64,000 nucleotides of DNA from Piliocolobus tephrosceles (GCF_002776525.5 NC_045447.1:22214662-22278661), one strand, 5' to 3'; shown: positions 34,582-46,540, numbered from the stretch's first letter. The notes: generated by a model from the sequence alone, not told the origin. Program-made: numbers and translations.

Positions 34582-34770
34582 TTGCGTGGAGGAGTACAAA
34601 CTGGCTCCTGATGGAAAATCCTGCTTAATGCTCTCAGATGTCTGCGAGGGCCCCAAGTGCCTCAAACCTGACTCCAAATTCAATGATACCCTCTTTGGAG
34701 AGATGCTACATGGTTACAACAACCGGACCCAGCATGTGAACCAAGGCCAAGTCTTCCAGATGACCTTTAG
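34582..34770 (+). CDS. ASTN2: Astrotactin-2 internal exon B (end of EGF-like domain, toward MACPF)
   Basis: This 189 nt exon supplies the last base of a split glycine codon and 62 full codons, CVEEYKLAPDGKSC to QVFQMTF. It ends with two bases (AG) of an arginine codon. The acceptor is TTTTATCATACAG and the donor is GTATGC. CGCVEEYKLAPDGKSC closes the EGF-like domain begun in exon A. N-D-T and N-R-T are possible N-glycosylation sites, fitting an extracellular or lumenal position. The segment LMLSDVCEGPKCLKPDS is what separates ASTN2 from ASTN1, whose sequence differs strongly here. No stop or frameshift is present, so the gene looks intact. The following coding sequence lies beyond the window. 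Confidence 0.96.
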
Positions 34771-35255
34771 GTATGCAGTAGATACTTGCACATTGCTGGT
34801 CTGAGTCTCTGACAAACAACCTGGGCATAGGGAGGAAGCCATGGCACAACGGGGTAGAGACCTGTTATTCAGGCCAACATCACTTTAAGCTCACAGGTAC
34901 CCTCTTAAGGAGTGTTGAAAGTCAGCAAACTTTATTCCACAAGATTTCTTTTTCGTGGTCCTAGCATATATTTGTCCCACCTTGCCATTTTCCTAGCTCT
35001 ATCCACATATTTTAAATTCAATCTTTAATTATCCTATAAGTACAGTTAATGGCATTTTGAAAAACATTAATTAATCTTTCAGTCTACTGAAAAATAAGTA
35101 TTTTATGTATGCTGTTCAGGTAGTTCAAAAATAAAGACATTTAATGAAGTAGGAAATAAAAATCCCATCACCCAGATATACCTAGAATTAACATTTTCCT
35201 GAATGCTCTTAAAATTTCTACTTCTCTCTTTCTTGCTCTGTTTTTTCCTATCTGC

Positions 35256-35303
<48 letters not shown>

Positions 35304-36455
35304 ACATCCCAAATCCCAGTAAAGCTGTTTAGAAATTGCTTTTTTCACTCAATAAGTGAGTGATGGCTAGGTTGGCCAGATTATGTGCAGATTAAACATG
35401 CAAGATATTGGTAAAGGGTTTCCTTAGACAGTTGAAGAAACTGGAACTGTTCTGCCTAAAGAAGATAAACCTAAAGTGGTGACTTATTCATGCCTCAAAG
35501 CTTGAAGAACCATAAGGTAGTAGAGTGAGATTTGTTGCATGTATAGAAAAGGATTATCTAAATGCACACACACACATGCACACACACATACTTTTAGCCA
35601 TGTTTGCATAAAAAAAGAATAAGATATTTCACAAAGCAAGGTTCTCCTAATCATTTAAGGTCATATCAATAAAAGTCAGAACTAGTAATAAGTCACCATG
35701 ATAGTCATCATTGTTTCCATTCCATCATCTTACTAATAGTAGTGATAATTGTATTATGAGTGGTAATAATGGTTACCGTTTATTAATAATTATTCTGTGT
35801 TAAGCTCTTTACTACTAACTACTACTGCTAACAACAATAGTGTCCACTAACATTGATTCAGCATATGCAAAAGGGTTTTCTAAGTACTTTTTAACTATTA
35901 AGTTATGTAATCCTCACAATGATCCTGTGAGGCAGGGGTTACTATCATCCTTTTTATACAGAAGAGAAACAGAAATGTAAAGTAGCTTTCCAAAGACTCC
36001 CTTCTAGGAAGGAGGAGAGCCAAGACAATTTCATTTTAGCTTCATTATTAGAATCATTGGAGGCACTGTGACCTCCATTTTACAATTGAGAAATTAATCC
36101 AGAGAAGTTGAGTGACTTTCTCAAGTTCATCATCTAGTAAGAGGTAGAGTCGGGAATCCGATGTAACTCCAGCTGACTCTAAAACCTTGCTCTTGTATTT
36201 CAATTCAGCATACCCTCTTACTCCCATTTTAGAGAATGAGAATGGAGATGTGAATTCACTAAAACTGTTCATCCTTGTGATCATCATAAACTCTTTCAGA
36301 ACCTCCTCTTTCCCATGTACCATGCTGGTTATTGGGCATAAGATGGAAAATGAGATAGAAATAGCCCCTCTGACACTTTAGGTATCGTTGGCAGGTGGAC
36401 CCACGACTCAGATACTCAAGCAGAGGCTGAATGCTACTTTACTGGAAAATCTCTG
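34771..36455. other. Intronic sequence with MIR relics
   Basis: 35780-36180 holds two antisense MIR-like relics (CTCACAATGATCCTGTGAGG, then CCATTTTACAATTGAGAAAT). CA-rich tracts are at 35258-35308 and 35567-35590. The rest is AT-rich and unrecognised. Confidence 0.5.
35258..35308. repeat. (CA)n microsatellite, about 20 units
   Basis: An almost uninterrupted CA run from 35258 to 35298 followed by TACACACA. Likely polymorphic. Confidence 0.97.
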
Positions 36456-37101
36456 AGCCAGGCATGGTGGCTCACATCTGTAATTCCAACACTGTGGGAG
36501 GCCTAGGTGGGAGGATCACTTGACCCCAGGAGTCTGAGACCAGCCTGGGTAACTTTGCAAGACTCCATCTCTGCTAAAAAAAAAAAAAAAAAAAAAATTA
36601 AAACTGGGCCTGGCGTGGTGGCTCACGCCTGTAATCCGAGCACTTTGGAAGGCTGAGGCGGGCAGATCACAAGGTCAGGAGATTGAGACCATCCTGGCTA
36701 ACACGGTGAAACCCCATCTCTACTAAAAATACAAAAAAATTAGCCAGGCGTGGTAGCAAGCGCCTGTAGTCCCAGCTACTCCGGAGGCTGAGGCAGGAGA
36801 ATAGCATAAACCTGGGAAGCAGAGTTTGCAGTGAGCCAAGATCGCGCCACTGCACTCCAGCCTGGGCAACAGAGCGAGACTCCATCTCAAAATAAAATAA
36901 AATAAAATAATAAAATAAAATACAGTTATTTGAACATGGTGGTACATGCCTGTAGTCCCAGCTACTCAGGAGGCTGAGGCAGGACCATCACTTGAGCCTG
37001 GCCACTCAAGGTTACAGTGAGCTATGATCATGCCACTGAAATCCAGTCTGGGCAACTGAGTGAACACTTGTCTCTATTGAAAAAAAAAAAAAAAAAAAAA
37101 A
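36456..37101 (+). mobile_element. AluJ-like SINE split by a younger Alu
   Basis: The diverged left monomer (36456-36604, with a 23 bp A tract) and right monomer (36926-37101, with a 22 bp A tail) are separated by a complete Alu in the same orientation. Confidence 0.88.
36605..36925 (+). mobile_element. AluY/S-like SINE inserted in an AluJ
   Basis: A complete sense Alu with GAGATTGAGACCATCCTGGC and a (AAAAT)n tail (36890-36925). It occupies the middle A-rich part of the older Alu. Confidence 0.9.
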
Positions 37102-38034
37102 GAAGAAGAACAAAAATCAGAAAAAGCTCTGAGGGAAATTTAAGGATAGTCTGGATGAACTGTGGTTCAATGCTGAGATTCTATGATACTAGTTTTCTAT
37201 AATTTTAATGGTCTATGAAAGTGTGTCTTGAGCAACATCATGGATAGAATAATGCTGCTTGGAATACAAAAGAAAAAAATAAAGGAATTATTCCTTCTCT
37301 TTGAGGAAGAAATTTAAAAGCTTGCAAGATGACACGCACAAGTTTTAAAAAAATAGAAAAACTTAATTTGCAAAGCAGTGTTCCAAGGAAAGACAATGGT
37401 TTCCAAAGAGTTCCCATGGGAAGCCTGTTGAAAGGAATTAGAAGGAAACATAAAGGGCTTCTCAAAGGACAAGGCTTGTGAACTGAGGTTTGAAGTGATA
37501 GCAAAGAATAGTGCCTCTTGGGAGAGATAAGAGTTAAAGGGCATTTTCCTGTGCAGGAAGGAGCCTGCAAAGGCCCAGACATATGGAAAAGCCACAGTGG
37601 GAGTCAAGAAAACAGACTTGCAAATGAACCTGCCTTCAAATCCCAGCCCCATCCACGACAAGCATAATTCTACTGCTTCATCTTTAAAATGGGGTGCTTT
37701 TAACAGAAGCCAGCCATTTCCATAGGTACATTGCATGTTTTATGGAGTTTCATTTCTCACAGCAGCTCTCAGAGTAGCTGGCATTTGATAATTGAGCCAA
37801 TGTACCATTCTCTTGTGTGAAGAACAGCTTGGTCCAAAAGAAGGATCCACATGTATAGTAAGAGGCTAGATCCTGAACAAACTTCACTAAATCCTGGGAT
37901 CTCATTTCACATGCAGGGAAAGGACTTGGTCACAAAGCAAGTCATTGTGGGACCATGTTCTCAAATCTCCTGACTGCCTGGGGTGTTTATCTTCCCACCG
38001 CCAACAGACTTGTCAGTAAGAAAGAGCATGGCAG
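37102..38034. other. Unique intronic sequence
   Basis: No interspersed repeat recognised. Open frames on the minus strand here (up to 140 codons at 37314-37736) look fortuitous, with no splice signals and no family resemblance. 37620-37800 may contain a weak MIR. Confidence 0.45.
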
Positions 38035-38340
38035 TGCTGGGGGTGGTGGCTCATGCCTGTAATCCCAGCACTTTGGGAGGCTGAGGCGGGCAGATCATGA
38101 GGTTAGGAGATCAAGGCCATCCTGGCTTACACAGTGAAACCCCGTCTCTACTAAAAATACAAAAAATTAGCCGGGCTTGGTGGTGGGCTCCTGTAGTCCC
38201 AGCTGCTCCGGAAGCTGAGGGAGGGGAATGTCGTGAACCTGGGAGACGGAACTTGTAGTGAGCCGAGATAGCACCACTGCACTCCAGCCTGGATGACAGA
38301 GCGAGACTCTGTCTCAAAAAAAAAGAAAAGAAAAGAAAAG
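38035..38340 (+). mobile_element. AluY-like SINE with target-site duplication
   Basis: A full-length sense Alu with (AAAAG)n in its tail. AAGAGCATGGCA lies before it (38023-38034) and after it (38338-38349). Confidence 0.92.
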
Positions 38341-38764
38341 AGCATGGCATCTTAAAGGCTGGCCTAGGAGTGTCCAGTCCCAGTCCCAGACACAACTTTA
38401 GGCACATTAGAAGTCGTTGTTCTGCCTCAAACATTCTGCTTATTGTTTCCAACATCTCAACCCTGGATTGCCTCTGAACAGCCAGAGCCTAAGTGCCCTG
38501 ATTTGCCCATGGAGGGGAGTAGAGTGAACAGACCAGGATTTTCTCTTTTGATGACAGCCTCAAGATTTAGAAAACTCCCAAGACTATCACCATTATATTA
38601 GAGCAATCCATTCCATTTAAGCTCTGTCATCCTTGGCTTCAGCTAAACTTTCTTTGCAATTATTTCCATCTCCCAACTATGTAACCTCTTGGAACCATGC
38701 TAAGTCAGTTGCTTCCCCACTGTGGAAAGGCAAGCCACTTCTGATGAGTCTAAATTTATCTTTT
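38341..38764. other. Unique intronic sequence between Alus
   Basis: No repeat or gene recognised. Confidence 0.4.
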
Positions 38765-39058
38765 CCTTGTCTTTCCTTTTGAAACGGAGCCTCACACTGT
38801 TGCCTGGGCTGGAGTGCGGTGGCGTGATCTTGGCTCACTGCAACCTCCGCCTCCCAGGTTCACACGATTCTCCTGCCTCAGCCTCCCAAGTAGCTGGGAT
38901 TACAGGCACATACCACACCTGGCTAATTTTTTGTATTTTAAATAGAGAAGGGGTTTCACTGTGTTGGTCAGATGGGTCTAGAACTCCTGACCTCGTGATC
39001 CGCCCACCTTGGCCTCCCAAAGTGCTGGGATTACAGGCGTGAGCCACTGCGCTCAGCC
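38765..39058 (-). mobile_element. Alu SINE with 15 bp target-site duplication
   Basis: A reverse Alu flanked by CTAAATTTATCTTTT at 38750-38764 and 39059-39073. The poly-T part is short. Confidence 0.94.
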
Positions 39059-42000
39059 CTAAATTTATCTTTTTCAAGTCTCCCTTCCTGAGCTCCAGGC
39101 AGTAGGGAGAATGGAGCTCCTTTGTCCTTCATGTTCCTGAAAGCTTGCAAGTATTTCAGCATCAAATGCAGTTGTCATTTCTCTCCTCCTACTACTTCCT
39201 TTCCTCCCTCCTCTAAGTAATCTCTGGTCCAGCCCTAGAGAGTAGCCAGCAAGTACTGCCACCAGCCGTCTCACCATATGCCTCATTTCCTGACAATTGG
39301 CTGGCCTAGGATATCAAACTCTCTACCAGCTAGTGTCTCCTGTGTGACAGCTACAGTTCTGCTTTGTTCTCCTCCCTGCCCCTGCCTAGATCACCCCACC
39401 TAGCAACTGCTGATATAAGAGAGGTCTGTGTTTTCATTTCCTCTCTTGAATCTCTGGAAGAGCAACCCGGATTTCTGCTTTACAAAGCGCTTAAAAATGT
39501 AATGTCTCTGACCTAGACAAGAACTTAAAGATTAACTATTTCAGACCTTACTTGTACAGATGGAGAAACGGAAGCTCAGGAAAGGATATAACTGGCTCAG
39601 TATTCACAGTGATTGGAACTCCTCTCACCCTGAAAGTTAGTTTCTGACTCCCAAACCAGTGCTCCCTGGTTTCTTGTTCTGCAATAAAGGATGTATGCAA
39701 TTACTTTATATCCCATATCAGCATGTGGTGAGGAGAGCGATGTGTTCTATCCCTGTTCTCAGTGTAGAGTGAGGACCCAGGTGTCACAGGAGGTAACCAA
39801 ATTGATAATTAAACAGGGATCTTAGGCAAGGACCACTCCATGGGGAGCTACCTCTTCAGGTCACTGCATGTAGGCTACAGCCTGTTCCTGAGGGTGTGAG
39901 CATGTGGTGATATTTCCTGACCAGTCCGAGGGTTCGCACTGTGTGCAAAGATTAAGCATGGTGCACATTAAGGGACTCACATGAAAAGCTTAAGACAGGG
40001 CAAGAGTGACAAGGAGACTCAGACAGACAGAGCAGAGGCAGGGAGAGAGAGGCAAAAACAGAGGAGACACTAAAGAACAGTCTGTGTCACAGCAGGAGGG
40101 AACAGCAAGCAAAGAAAGAATTAAGAAGAGATGTAGAGCAGTGAACAGAGTTAAAGAGGTACAGAGACAGACAGCAGAAGGTGGGGAAGTGGGAAATGTG
40201 TGCAAGATGGAAGGACTGAAGGAGACATGAAAAGATCAAGAAAGAAGTACACGGAGTTCATACAAAAGTCAAAATACAGTTTATTCCTAGGAAGGGAATG
40301 GGGCTTGTTTTGAGAGACTGAATGGAGATGAGAGAGACCACTGGATTAGGAATTAGGTTGAAATTGACATGAATGAAGCCTTTGGTAAAATGTCAAGTTC
40401 TGTGGAAATGGGAAGAGCCAATGATTTTGCTTCCAAATTGCTCCCAAGTCCAGTAAGTGATGTCAAGCTTTGTTGTTTCTTATCCCTTCCAGTGCATAGT
40501 GTTGGTCTTAGTGATCCATATAGGGTCACTGTCAGAATCCCCTTTCCTTTGTTCTTGATCAGTGTGGGAATTGACAGACTGTTCAAGTGAGATAAACTCA
40601 CCAAAGGTTGGTGGTATTTGATGTTTATTTGTTTGTTTTTTACTCTCGCCCCACCCCCTTACCCTCATTCATTCTACTTCATTCCTATAAGGAAGAAAGG
40701 TCAACTTTGGTTGTAGATTGCAGAGATTTAGATAAACATCAGTCAAGAACTATTATTGAACCTGGTGTCTCAGAAATGGCAGGAAGGAGAAGTTGCTTGG
40801 AAATGGTGACTGAGCAAATTGCAGTGGTAGATCTTGCAAAAGGCTCATCATAAATAAGATAGGTCTGCTGGCCACAGGCATTTGCCCATAGGCCCTCAAG
40901 AATGACCTGCAAAGAGCTGGAGGAGCTCATGAAAGATTTATTAGAAAGGGACTTTTCAATCTTGTCTGCTTATCAGATGTGCATATTGTATAGCATAAGA
41001 GGACAGTTTGGGGTAAGATATGGGATTTGGGGATTCAGCACCGACAACCCACGCCTGGCAAGACAGAAGGGCTTTTTATAAGGATTCAAGGAAAGCGGGT
41101 CTTTGTTAGTAGCACTCACTCTTTCCCCCACTGAGGATACTGAGTCAGTTCTTATTAAGTGGTCTCCAAAGCTGTTCTGGCCTATGTTTTTTCTAGTGCC
41201 TTCCTAAGAGATGATTAATTAAACATGCTGCTTCTGAAACCTTCTCTCCCCTCCCTTCCACCTCTTTCCCTCCTCCCCCCTTTTAATGGTGTGCACATTT
41301 TTTATGTGTCTGGTCCTATACTGAATACTTTATGTGTTTTTCCATTTGATCTTTTCACACCTATTGCAAAGGAGCCATTAACAACTTGGCTTTATGAATA
41401 AAAGGAAATGAATGTATCAGTCAGAATGCATTAGTTTGTGTCTTGGGAACAAACAATTTCAAACTTCAGTGGCTTGAATGTGAAAGTTTTTATGTGTTGG
41501 TCATACCACATGCCTCTCCCTGGATGGCAGGGGCTCTAGCCGTTCTGGTGTTTGGAAATCTAGACTGACAGAAGAATCACCTTTCTGTGCTTCCATTAAT
41601 GCTTTCATAGTGAAAAACAAACTTGGCTATCATAACTTTCTCCTAGCAGTGAAATTCTGCTTCTATTTCTAGTCAAATTAAGTCCCATTGCTATCTCAAA
41701 GGACTGGACAGAGACATGCTATCTTATGATGCGTCTTACGATAAGACATGCTATCTTATCTCAGCACATTGTAAGACTCTGAGAAGCAAAGGCACAGAAA
41801 TATTTGTGGGACACTGAAGCACAGAGAGATTAGGCTAACTAGCCTAGCAGTCAAACAGCTAAAGAAGTGGTAGCATCTGGGTTTAATACCAAAGTTCACT
41901 TAGCAGTCATGCCTTCCAGGCTCCTAGCACTCTCCTGTTTCATATTGCAGCCTCTGAGAACTATAATACATCCTTCTATTCTCTTGTCAATTTCTTTCAT

Positions 42001-42072
42001 TCAGTTACTGAAGAACCACAAACTTTATAGCTGGAAAAACCTTGGAGAACAATTTGTACAAACTCTCCTCTT
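39059..42072. other. Three kilobases of mostly unique intronic sequence
   Basis: 39540-39660 has an antisense MIR (CAGATGGAGAAACGGAAGC). 39990-40230 is purine-rich (many AGACAG and GAGAGA units). 41300-41420 is MIR/L2-like. 41410-41710 resembles a decayed LTR-type repeat of uncertain family. 40260-41290 shows no repeat and includes a C/T-rich block at 41243-41283. No coding exon was supported. Confidence 0.45.
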
Positions 42073-42396
42073 GTTTGTTTGTTTATTGTTTGGTTGTTTG
42101 TTTGTATGGGACAGAGTCTTGCTCTGTCGCCCAGGCTGGAGTGCAGTGGCACGATCTTGGCTCACTGCAACCTGTGCCTCCTGGGTCCTGGGCTGAACTG
42201 ATTCTCCTGCCTCAGCCTCCAGAATAGCTGGGATTACAGACGTGTGCCACCATGCCCAGCTAATTTATGTATCTTTAGTAGAGACAAGGTTTCACCATGT
42301 TGGCCAGGCTGGTCTTGAACTCCTGGCCTCAAGTGATCCTCCCCTCTCAGCCTCCCAAAGTGCTGTAATTATAGGTGTGAGCCACCGCACCTGGCC
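42073..42396 (-). mobile_element. Alu SINE with target-site duplication
   Basis: A reverse Alu with a GTTT-rich tail. AAACTCTCCTCTT (42060) and AAACTCTCCCCTT (42397) flank it. It has an extra segment CCTGGGCTGAACTG near 42186. Confidence 0.92.
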
Positions 42397-43085
42397 AAAC
42401 TCTCCCCTTTTGTAGATGGGATACCTGAGGCTCACAGTGGTTAAGTAAAGTGTCTAAAGTTGTATCACTAATACATGAATAAGCCAGTCCTTCAATCCTC
42501 AGCCTGTTTGTCTGCACTATATTCTGTCTGAAGGCTTGGAGACATGGCATCCAATTGGTGCTCCATTGGTACAGGAGCACCAATGCCAAGGTCCTGTAGA
42601 GAATTAGTGGCAGAACCAGGCCTGGAAGTTGTGTTTGTGCACTCTCGGGTCTGTGTGCTTTATAATAGATGATGATCTCATTGAAATAAGAAAAAGCAAA
42701 AGAGGCTGTTAGTGGAGACAGTATTAATTAAAAGGAGGCATTAGCTTCTGATTTTTCAAGGCTATTCCCAAGCCTCTCTATGAAGCAATATTCTGCAATA
42801 TTCAAACTCTTAGCAAAATCCTCAATTTGTCAGTTGGAAACATAGCTGTTTGCTGCCTTCCTTGCGGGACCATTGGCAAGATCTTGGAAGTGCACTGAGG
42901 ACAGCAGTTGGAACTGGATTAGAGGAGTCAAGGGGTGAATTTTCCTGGCATTCTAACTCCTGAACTGGTTGCAGAAAAAAATCTCTTTTCCTTTGTGTGG
43001 CTCCATGTTTCCAAGGTTTTCTGACATCTTTGGCAGGAATCAAGACCAATGTTGGGCGTACCATAGGGGCTGGAATCAGAAAGCT
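42397..43085. other. Intronic sequence with an antisense MIR fragment
   Basis: 42410-42560 continues an antisense MIR (GATGGGATACCTGAGGCTC) that the Alu interrupted. The rest is unrecognised. Confidence 0.5.
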
Positions 43086-43806
43086 AAATTTCTTTTTTCA
43101 AACCACTTTATTAAAGTATAATTGACATTAAAAAAGCTGTTCATATTTAATGTACATAACTCGATTACTTTGGAGATAAGTATATATGAGTGAAACCATC
43201 ACCACCATCAAGGCCATAGATAGATCCATTACCTTCCATAGCTTTCTCCTACCCTCTTTGTTTATTTAGTGTTTTTGTGCTGAGAACATTTAACACCCAG
43301 CATTTTGGTATGCCAAGATGGGAGGATCTCTTGAGGCCAGGAGTTCAAGACCAGTCTGAGGATTATAGTGATATCATATCTCTACAAAAAAAAAAAAAAA
43401 AAAAGTTAGCTGACCATGGTGTTGTGCAGCAGTAGTCACAGCTACTTGAGAGGCTCACTAGAGCCCAGGAGTTTAAGGCTGCAGTGAGCTGTGATGGCAC
43501 CAGTGTATGTCCAGCCTGGGTGACACTGTGAGATCCTGTCTCAAAAAACAAAATGAAACACTTAACATATCTTAGTGAAATTTGAGTCTACAATACAGTA
43601 TTGTTAGCTATGGAGACTATAGTGTATAACAGATCTCCAGAACTTATTCATCTTGCATAATAAAACTTTGTTCCCAAAACCTTGTACCCTTTGGTCCTTG
43701 CCTCCCCATTTTTCTGTTCACCTAGTTCACCTAGTTTCTGACAACTGCAATTATACTTTCTGCTCCTATGAGTTTCTGATACTGTTCTGCCATTTCCTGC
43801 TGTATC
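43086..43806 (-). mobile_element. Antisense L1M-type 3' UTR fragment
   Basis: AACCACTTTATTAAAGTATAA, GTGAAACCATCACCACCATC and AAACTTTGTTCCCAAAACC are typical of an old reversed L1 3' end. An AluJ (43292-43560) interrupts it. Confidence 0.7.
43292..43560 (+). mobile_element. AluJ-like SINE, lacking its 5' start
   Basis: A diverged sense Alu beginning within the left monomer (CCAGCATTTTGGTATGCCAA), with a 20 bp middle A tract and a short tail. Confidence 0.85.
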
Positions 43807-43822
43807 ACCCTTGACCATTCTT

Positions 43823-44143
43823 TTTTTTTTTTTTTTTTTTCCTTTTTTTTTTTTTTTTTTTGAGATGGAGTCTCCCTCAGTCGCCCAGGCTGGAGTGCAG
43901 TGGAGGGATCTCAGGCTCACTGCAAGCTCCGCCCCCTGGGTTTACTCCATTCTCCTGCCTCAGCCTCCGGAGTAGCTGGGACTACAGACGCCCGCCACCG
44001 CGCCCGGCTAATTTTTTGTGTTTTTAGTAGAGACGGGGTTTCACAGTGTTAGCCAGGATGGTCTCGATCTCCTGACCTCGTGATCTGCCCGTCTCGGCCT
44101 CCCAAAGTGCTGGGATTGCAGGCGTGAGCCACCGCACCCGGCC
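43823..44143 (-). mobile_element. AluY-like SINE with 16 bp target-site duplication
   Basis: A near-consensus reverse Alu with a long T tract interrupted by CC. ACCCTTGACCATTCTT flanks it at 43807-43822 and 44144-44159. Confidence 0.95.
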
Positions 44144-45127
44144 ACCCTTGACCATTCTTCTCCCTGGTTTCTGTGGCCTCTTCAGTAAATTAAGGCTAGT
44201 GCAAATATCAGACAGAGGCTGAGAGCATCTGATGCAAAGCATAGCATTTTTTCTACTCAACTCTTATGGCCAGGAGCTTAATGAAGCCTTTCCTATTCAC
44301 CTGATCATAAGAATTACATGGGACTGCACCAAGACCCACCATTTTTCCCAGAGAAGGGGATCGGGAAAGTGCATTTTTACTAGTATTTCCAGGTGGTTCA
44401 TATGATCCAACAATTTTGGGATACAATGACTTGGTGTTTAAGAGGCTAGCTCTGGACTCAGAGACCCAACTTGCCTTCGGTCAACTGTGTGACTAGAGGC
44501 ACATTATTTCATTAAGCCTCAATTTCCCCCATCCCTAAATTAAGAATAACAGTAACAATGCCCACTTTCTGATGTTGAGATAATTAAATGGAATTGGAAC
44601 CTGTTGTATATCTGTCCTTGGCAGACAGAAGACCCACGTGCCATAGGGGGCTACCAGGTTCATCACTAAGGAGGCGTAAGCAAAGCTCACCTGCATATGC
44701 AGGATTATGCAGGGACTAGATCCTCTTCCTGACTGGTGTGCTGCTGTTAAAAGCTAAGAGGGTCCAAATCCCGTGTCTGCCCTTTCCAAGCTGTGTGGCT
44801 TTGGATAAATTTCTTAACTTCAATAATCTCAAGATCTTCAACTATAAAGTGGTGTTTTACCTTAAAATATCCTCCAAGAGCTTTGGCAAGGATTTAACAG
44901 GCAAATAAGCAAAGCTCCCAGCACACAGTAGGTTCCCAATAAATATTCCTTTCTCTGCCTTAAATTGCATTCCTTTCCCCCCAATTCCAGGAGCCATACA
45001 GCAAATGAAGATGGTTTTTTTTTTTTTTTTTTTTCCATTCCCTGCAAAACTTATTTCTGAACTGGAGCCAGGGTTATCCTCTCAACTTCTTCCAAGCAGC
45101 ACATGTTTTGGTAAACATGGTGCTTTC
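44144..45127. other. Intronic sequence with MIR relics
   Basis: 44440-44600 is a sense MIR (TGTGTGACTAGAGGCAC, CCTCAATTTCCCCCATCC). 44760-44960 is another (GCTGTGTGGCTTTGGATAAA, then CAGCACACAGTAGGTTCCC). A T tract lies at 45016-45034. The rest is unrecognised. Confidence 0.55.
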
Positions 45128-45416
45128 GCCGGGCGCGGTGGCTCAAGCCTGTAATCCCAGCACTTTGGGAGGCCGAGACGGGCAGATCATGAGGTCAGAG
45201 ATCGAGACCATCCTGACTAACACGGTGAAACCCCGTCTCTACTAAAAATACAAAAAACTAGCCGGGCGAGGTGGCGGCGCCTGTAGTCCCAACTACTCGG
45301 GAGGCTGAGGCAGGAGAATGGCATGAACCCGGGAGGCGGAGCTTGCAGTGAGCTGAGATCTGGCCACTGCACTCCAGCCTGGGTGACAGAGCGAGACTCC
45401 GTCTCAAAAAAAAAAA
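45128..45416 (+). mobile_element. Young AluY of Old World monkey type, target-site duplication intact
   Basis: Near-consensus sense Alu with GGCTCAAGCCTG, GGCCGAGACGGG, AACTAGCCGGGCGAGG and GAGATCTGGCCACTGC. This variant set is typical of cercopithecid AluY lineages. AACATGGTGCTTTC flanks it at 45114-45127 and at about 45414-45427. Low divergence and a perfect duplication indicate a recent insertion. Confidence 0.93.
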
Positions 45417-45759
45417 ACATGGTGCTTTCATCAAATGCCCAGGATAGGGGTGGAAGCTCAGCCCTTCGTGCTCTGGGGATGAGGGTCATGGGAAGTGGAC
45501 AGCTCAGCTAGCAGTGTAGAATCACAGCCTCGGGAAAACATAATCTCTCCAGTGTGTTCTGTCACCTGTGTCTTATAGGGTCACCCTTTTTTTTCTGCCT
45601 GAACATTCTATAGTGAAATACATCTCATTAGGAGTGTGGGATTTAAGTGTTCATATTTACTATGTGGAATTCGATTAAGGGCCTGGGCCCAGATCCATAA
45701 GTTGCAGTGGTGTGCTAATCTCCCACCTCTGGGGTGATATTAAAAATATTTAATGATAA
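45417..45759. other. Short unique intronic spacer
   Basis: No repeat or gene recognised. Confidence 0.4.
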
Positions 45760-46087
45760 GGCCAGGTGTGGTGGCTCACGCCTGTAATCCCAGCACTTTG
45801 GGAGGCCAAGGTGGGTGGATCACGAGGTAAGGAGTTCGAGATCAGCCTGGCCAACATGGTGAAACCCCGTCTCTATTAAAAATACAAAAAATGAGCTGGG
45901 TGTGGTGGCGGGTGCCTGTAATCCCAGCTAATTGCGAGGTTGAGGCAGGAGAATTGCTTGAAGCCAGGAGGCGGAGATTGCAGTGAGCCGAGATTGTGCC
46001 ATTGTACTCTAGTCTGGGCAACAAGAGTGAAACTCTGTCTCAAAAAAACAAGCAAGCAAACAAACAAAACAAAAACAACAAAACAAT
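45760..46087 (+). mobile_element. AluS-like SINE
   Basis: A full-length sense Alu with a CAAG/CAAA-rich tail. Confidence 0.92.
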
Positions 46088-46540
46088 TTACCAATAAGCA
46101 TAAAAGTGCCACTTGCCCAATAGGAAAGGAGGCCCTTTCAAACAGCATGAAGCTTAACCAGCAAGCCTTGCTGAACTGCACATCAGTCTCGCTCACCTAC
46201 TACCTGTCCTAGTTTTCTTCCCGTATTCTCACCACATCACATCCTCTGTCCATTTCCCAATACCCTTAAAGCATAATCCATCTTGTAAAACGATGTTTTC
46301 TAAACCTTTCAAAACCTGCGTTTGGGGAGCATAGGCAGATATTTCTCCCATGACACATGTTGACAAAGCAGATTGATGCTCATACTCTTTACATGAGAAA
46401 ATGGAAGCCCAGAGAGATGAAGCATGGCATTCAAGGCCACACAGCATGTAAATGATGGAGCCAGGATTGAAGGGCTGCTCTTGTAAACACTCCACAGCCT
46501 CTAGATAATGTGTGTGCTCAGGCACATGCCACACACATGG
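46088..46540. other. Intronic sequence with an antisense MIR
   Basis: 46380-46500 follows the antisense MIR core (AAATGGAAGCCCAGAGAG, CAAGGCCACACAGCATG). The rest is unrecognised. Confidence 0.55.

Noticed and set aside
17127..34770. Assignment of the two exons to ASTN1 instead of ASTN2
   Set aside because: Exon A alone is shared between paralogues, but exon B contains LAPDGKSCLMLSDVCEGP and FGEMLHGYNN, which I know from ASTN2 and which differ clearly from ASTN1.
37314..37736. 140-codon minus-strand open frame
   Set aside because: No family resemblance, no splice signals, and no supporting context; length is within chance expectation for this window.
40006..40230. Charged 74-codon open frame in purine-rich DNA
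   Set aside because: Low-complexity purine-rich sequence keeps frames open by composition; no other coding signal.
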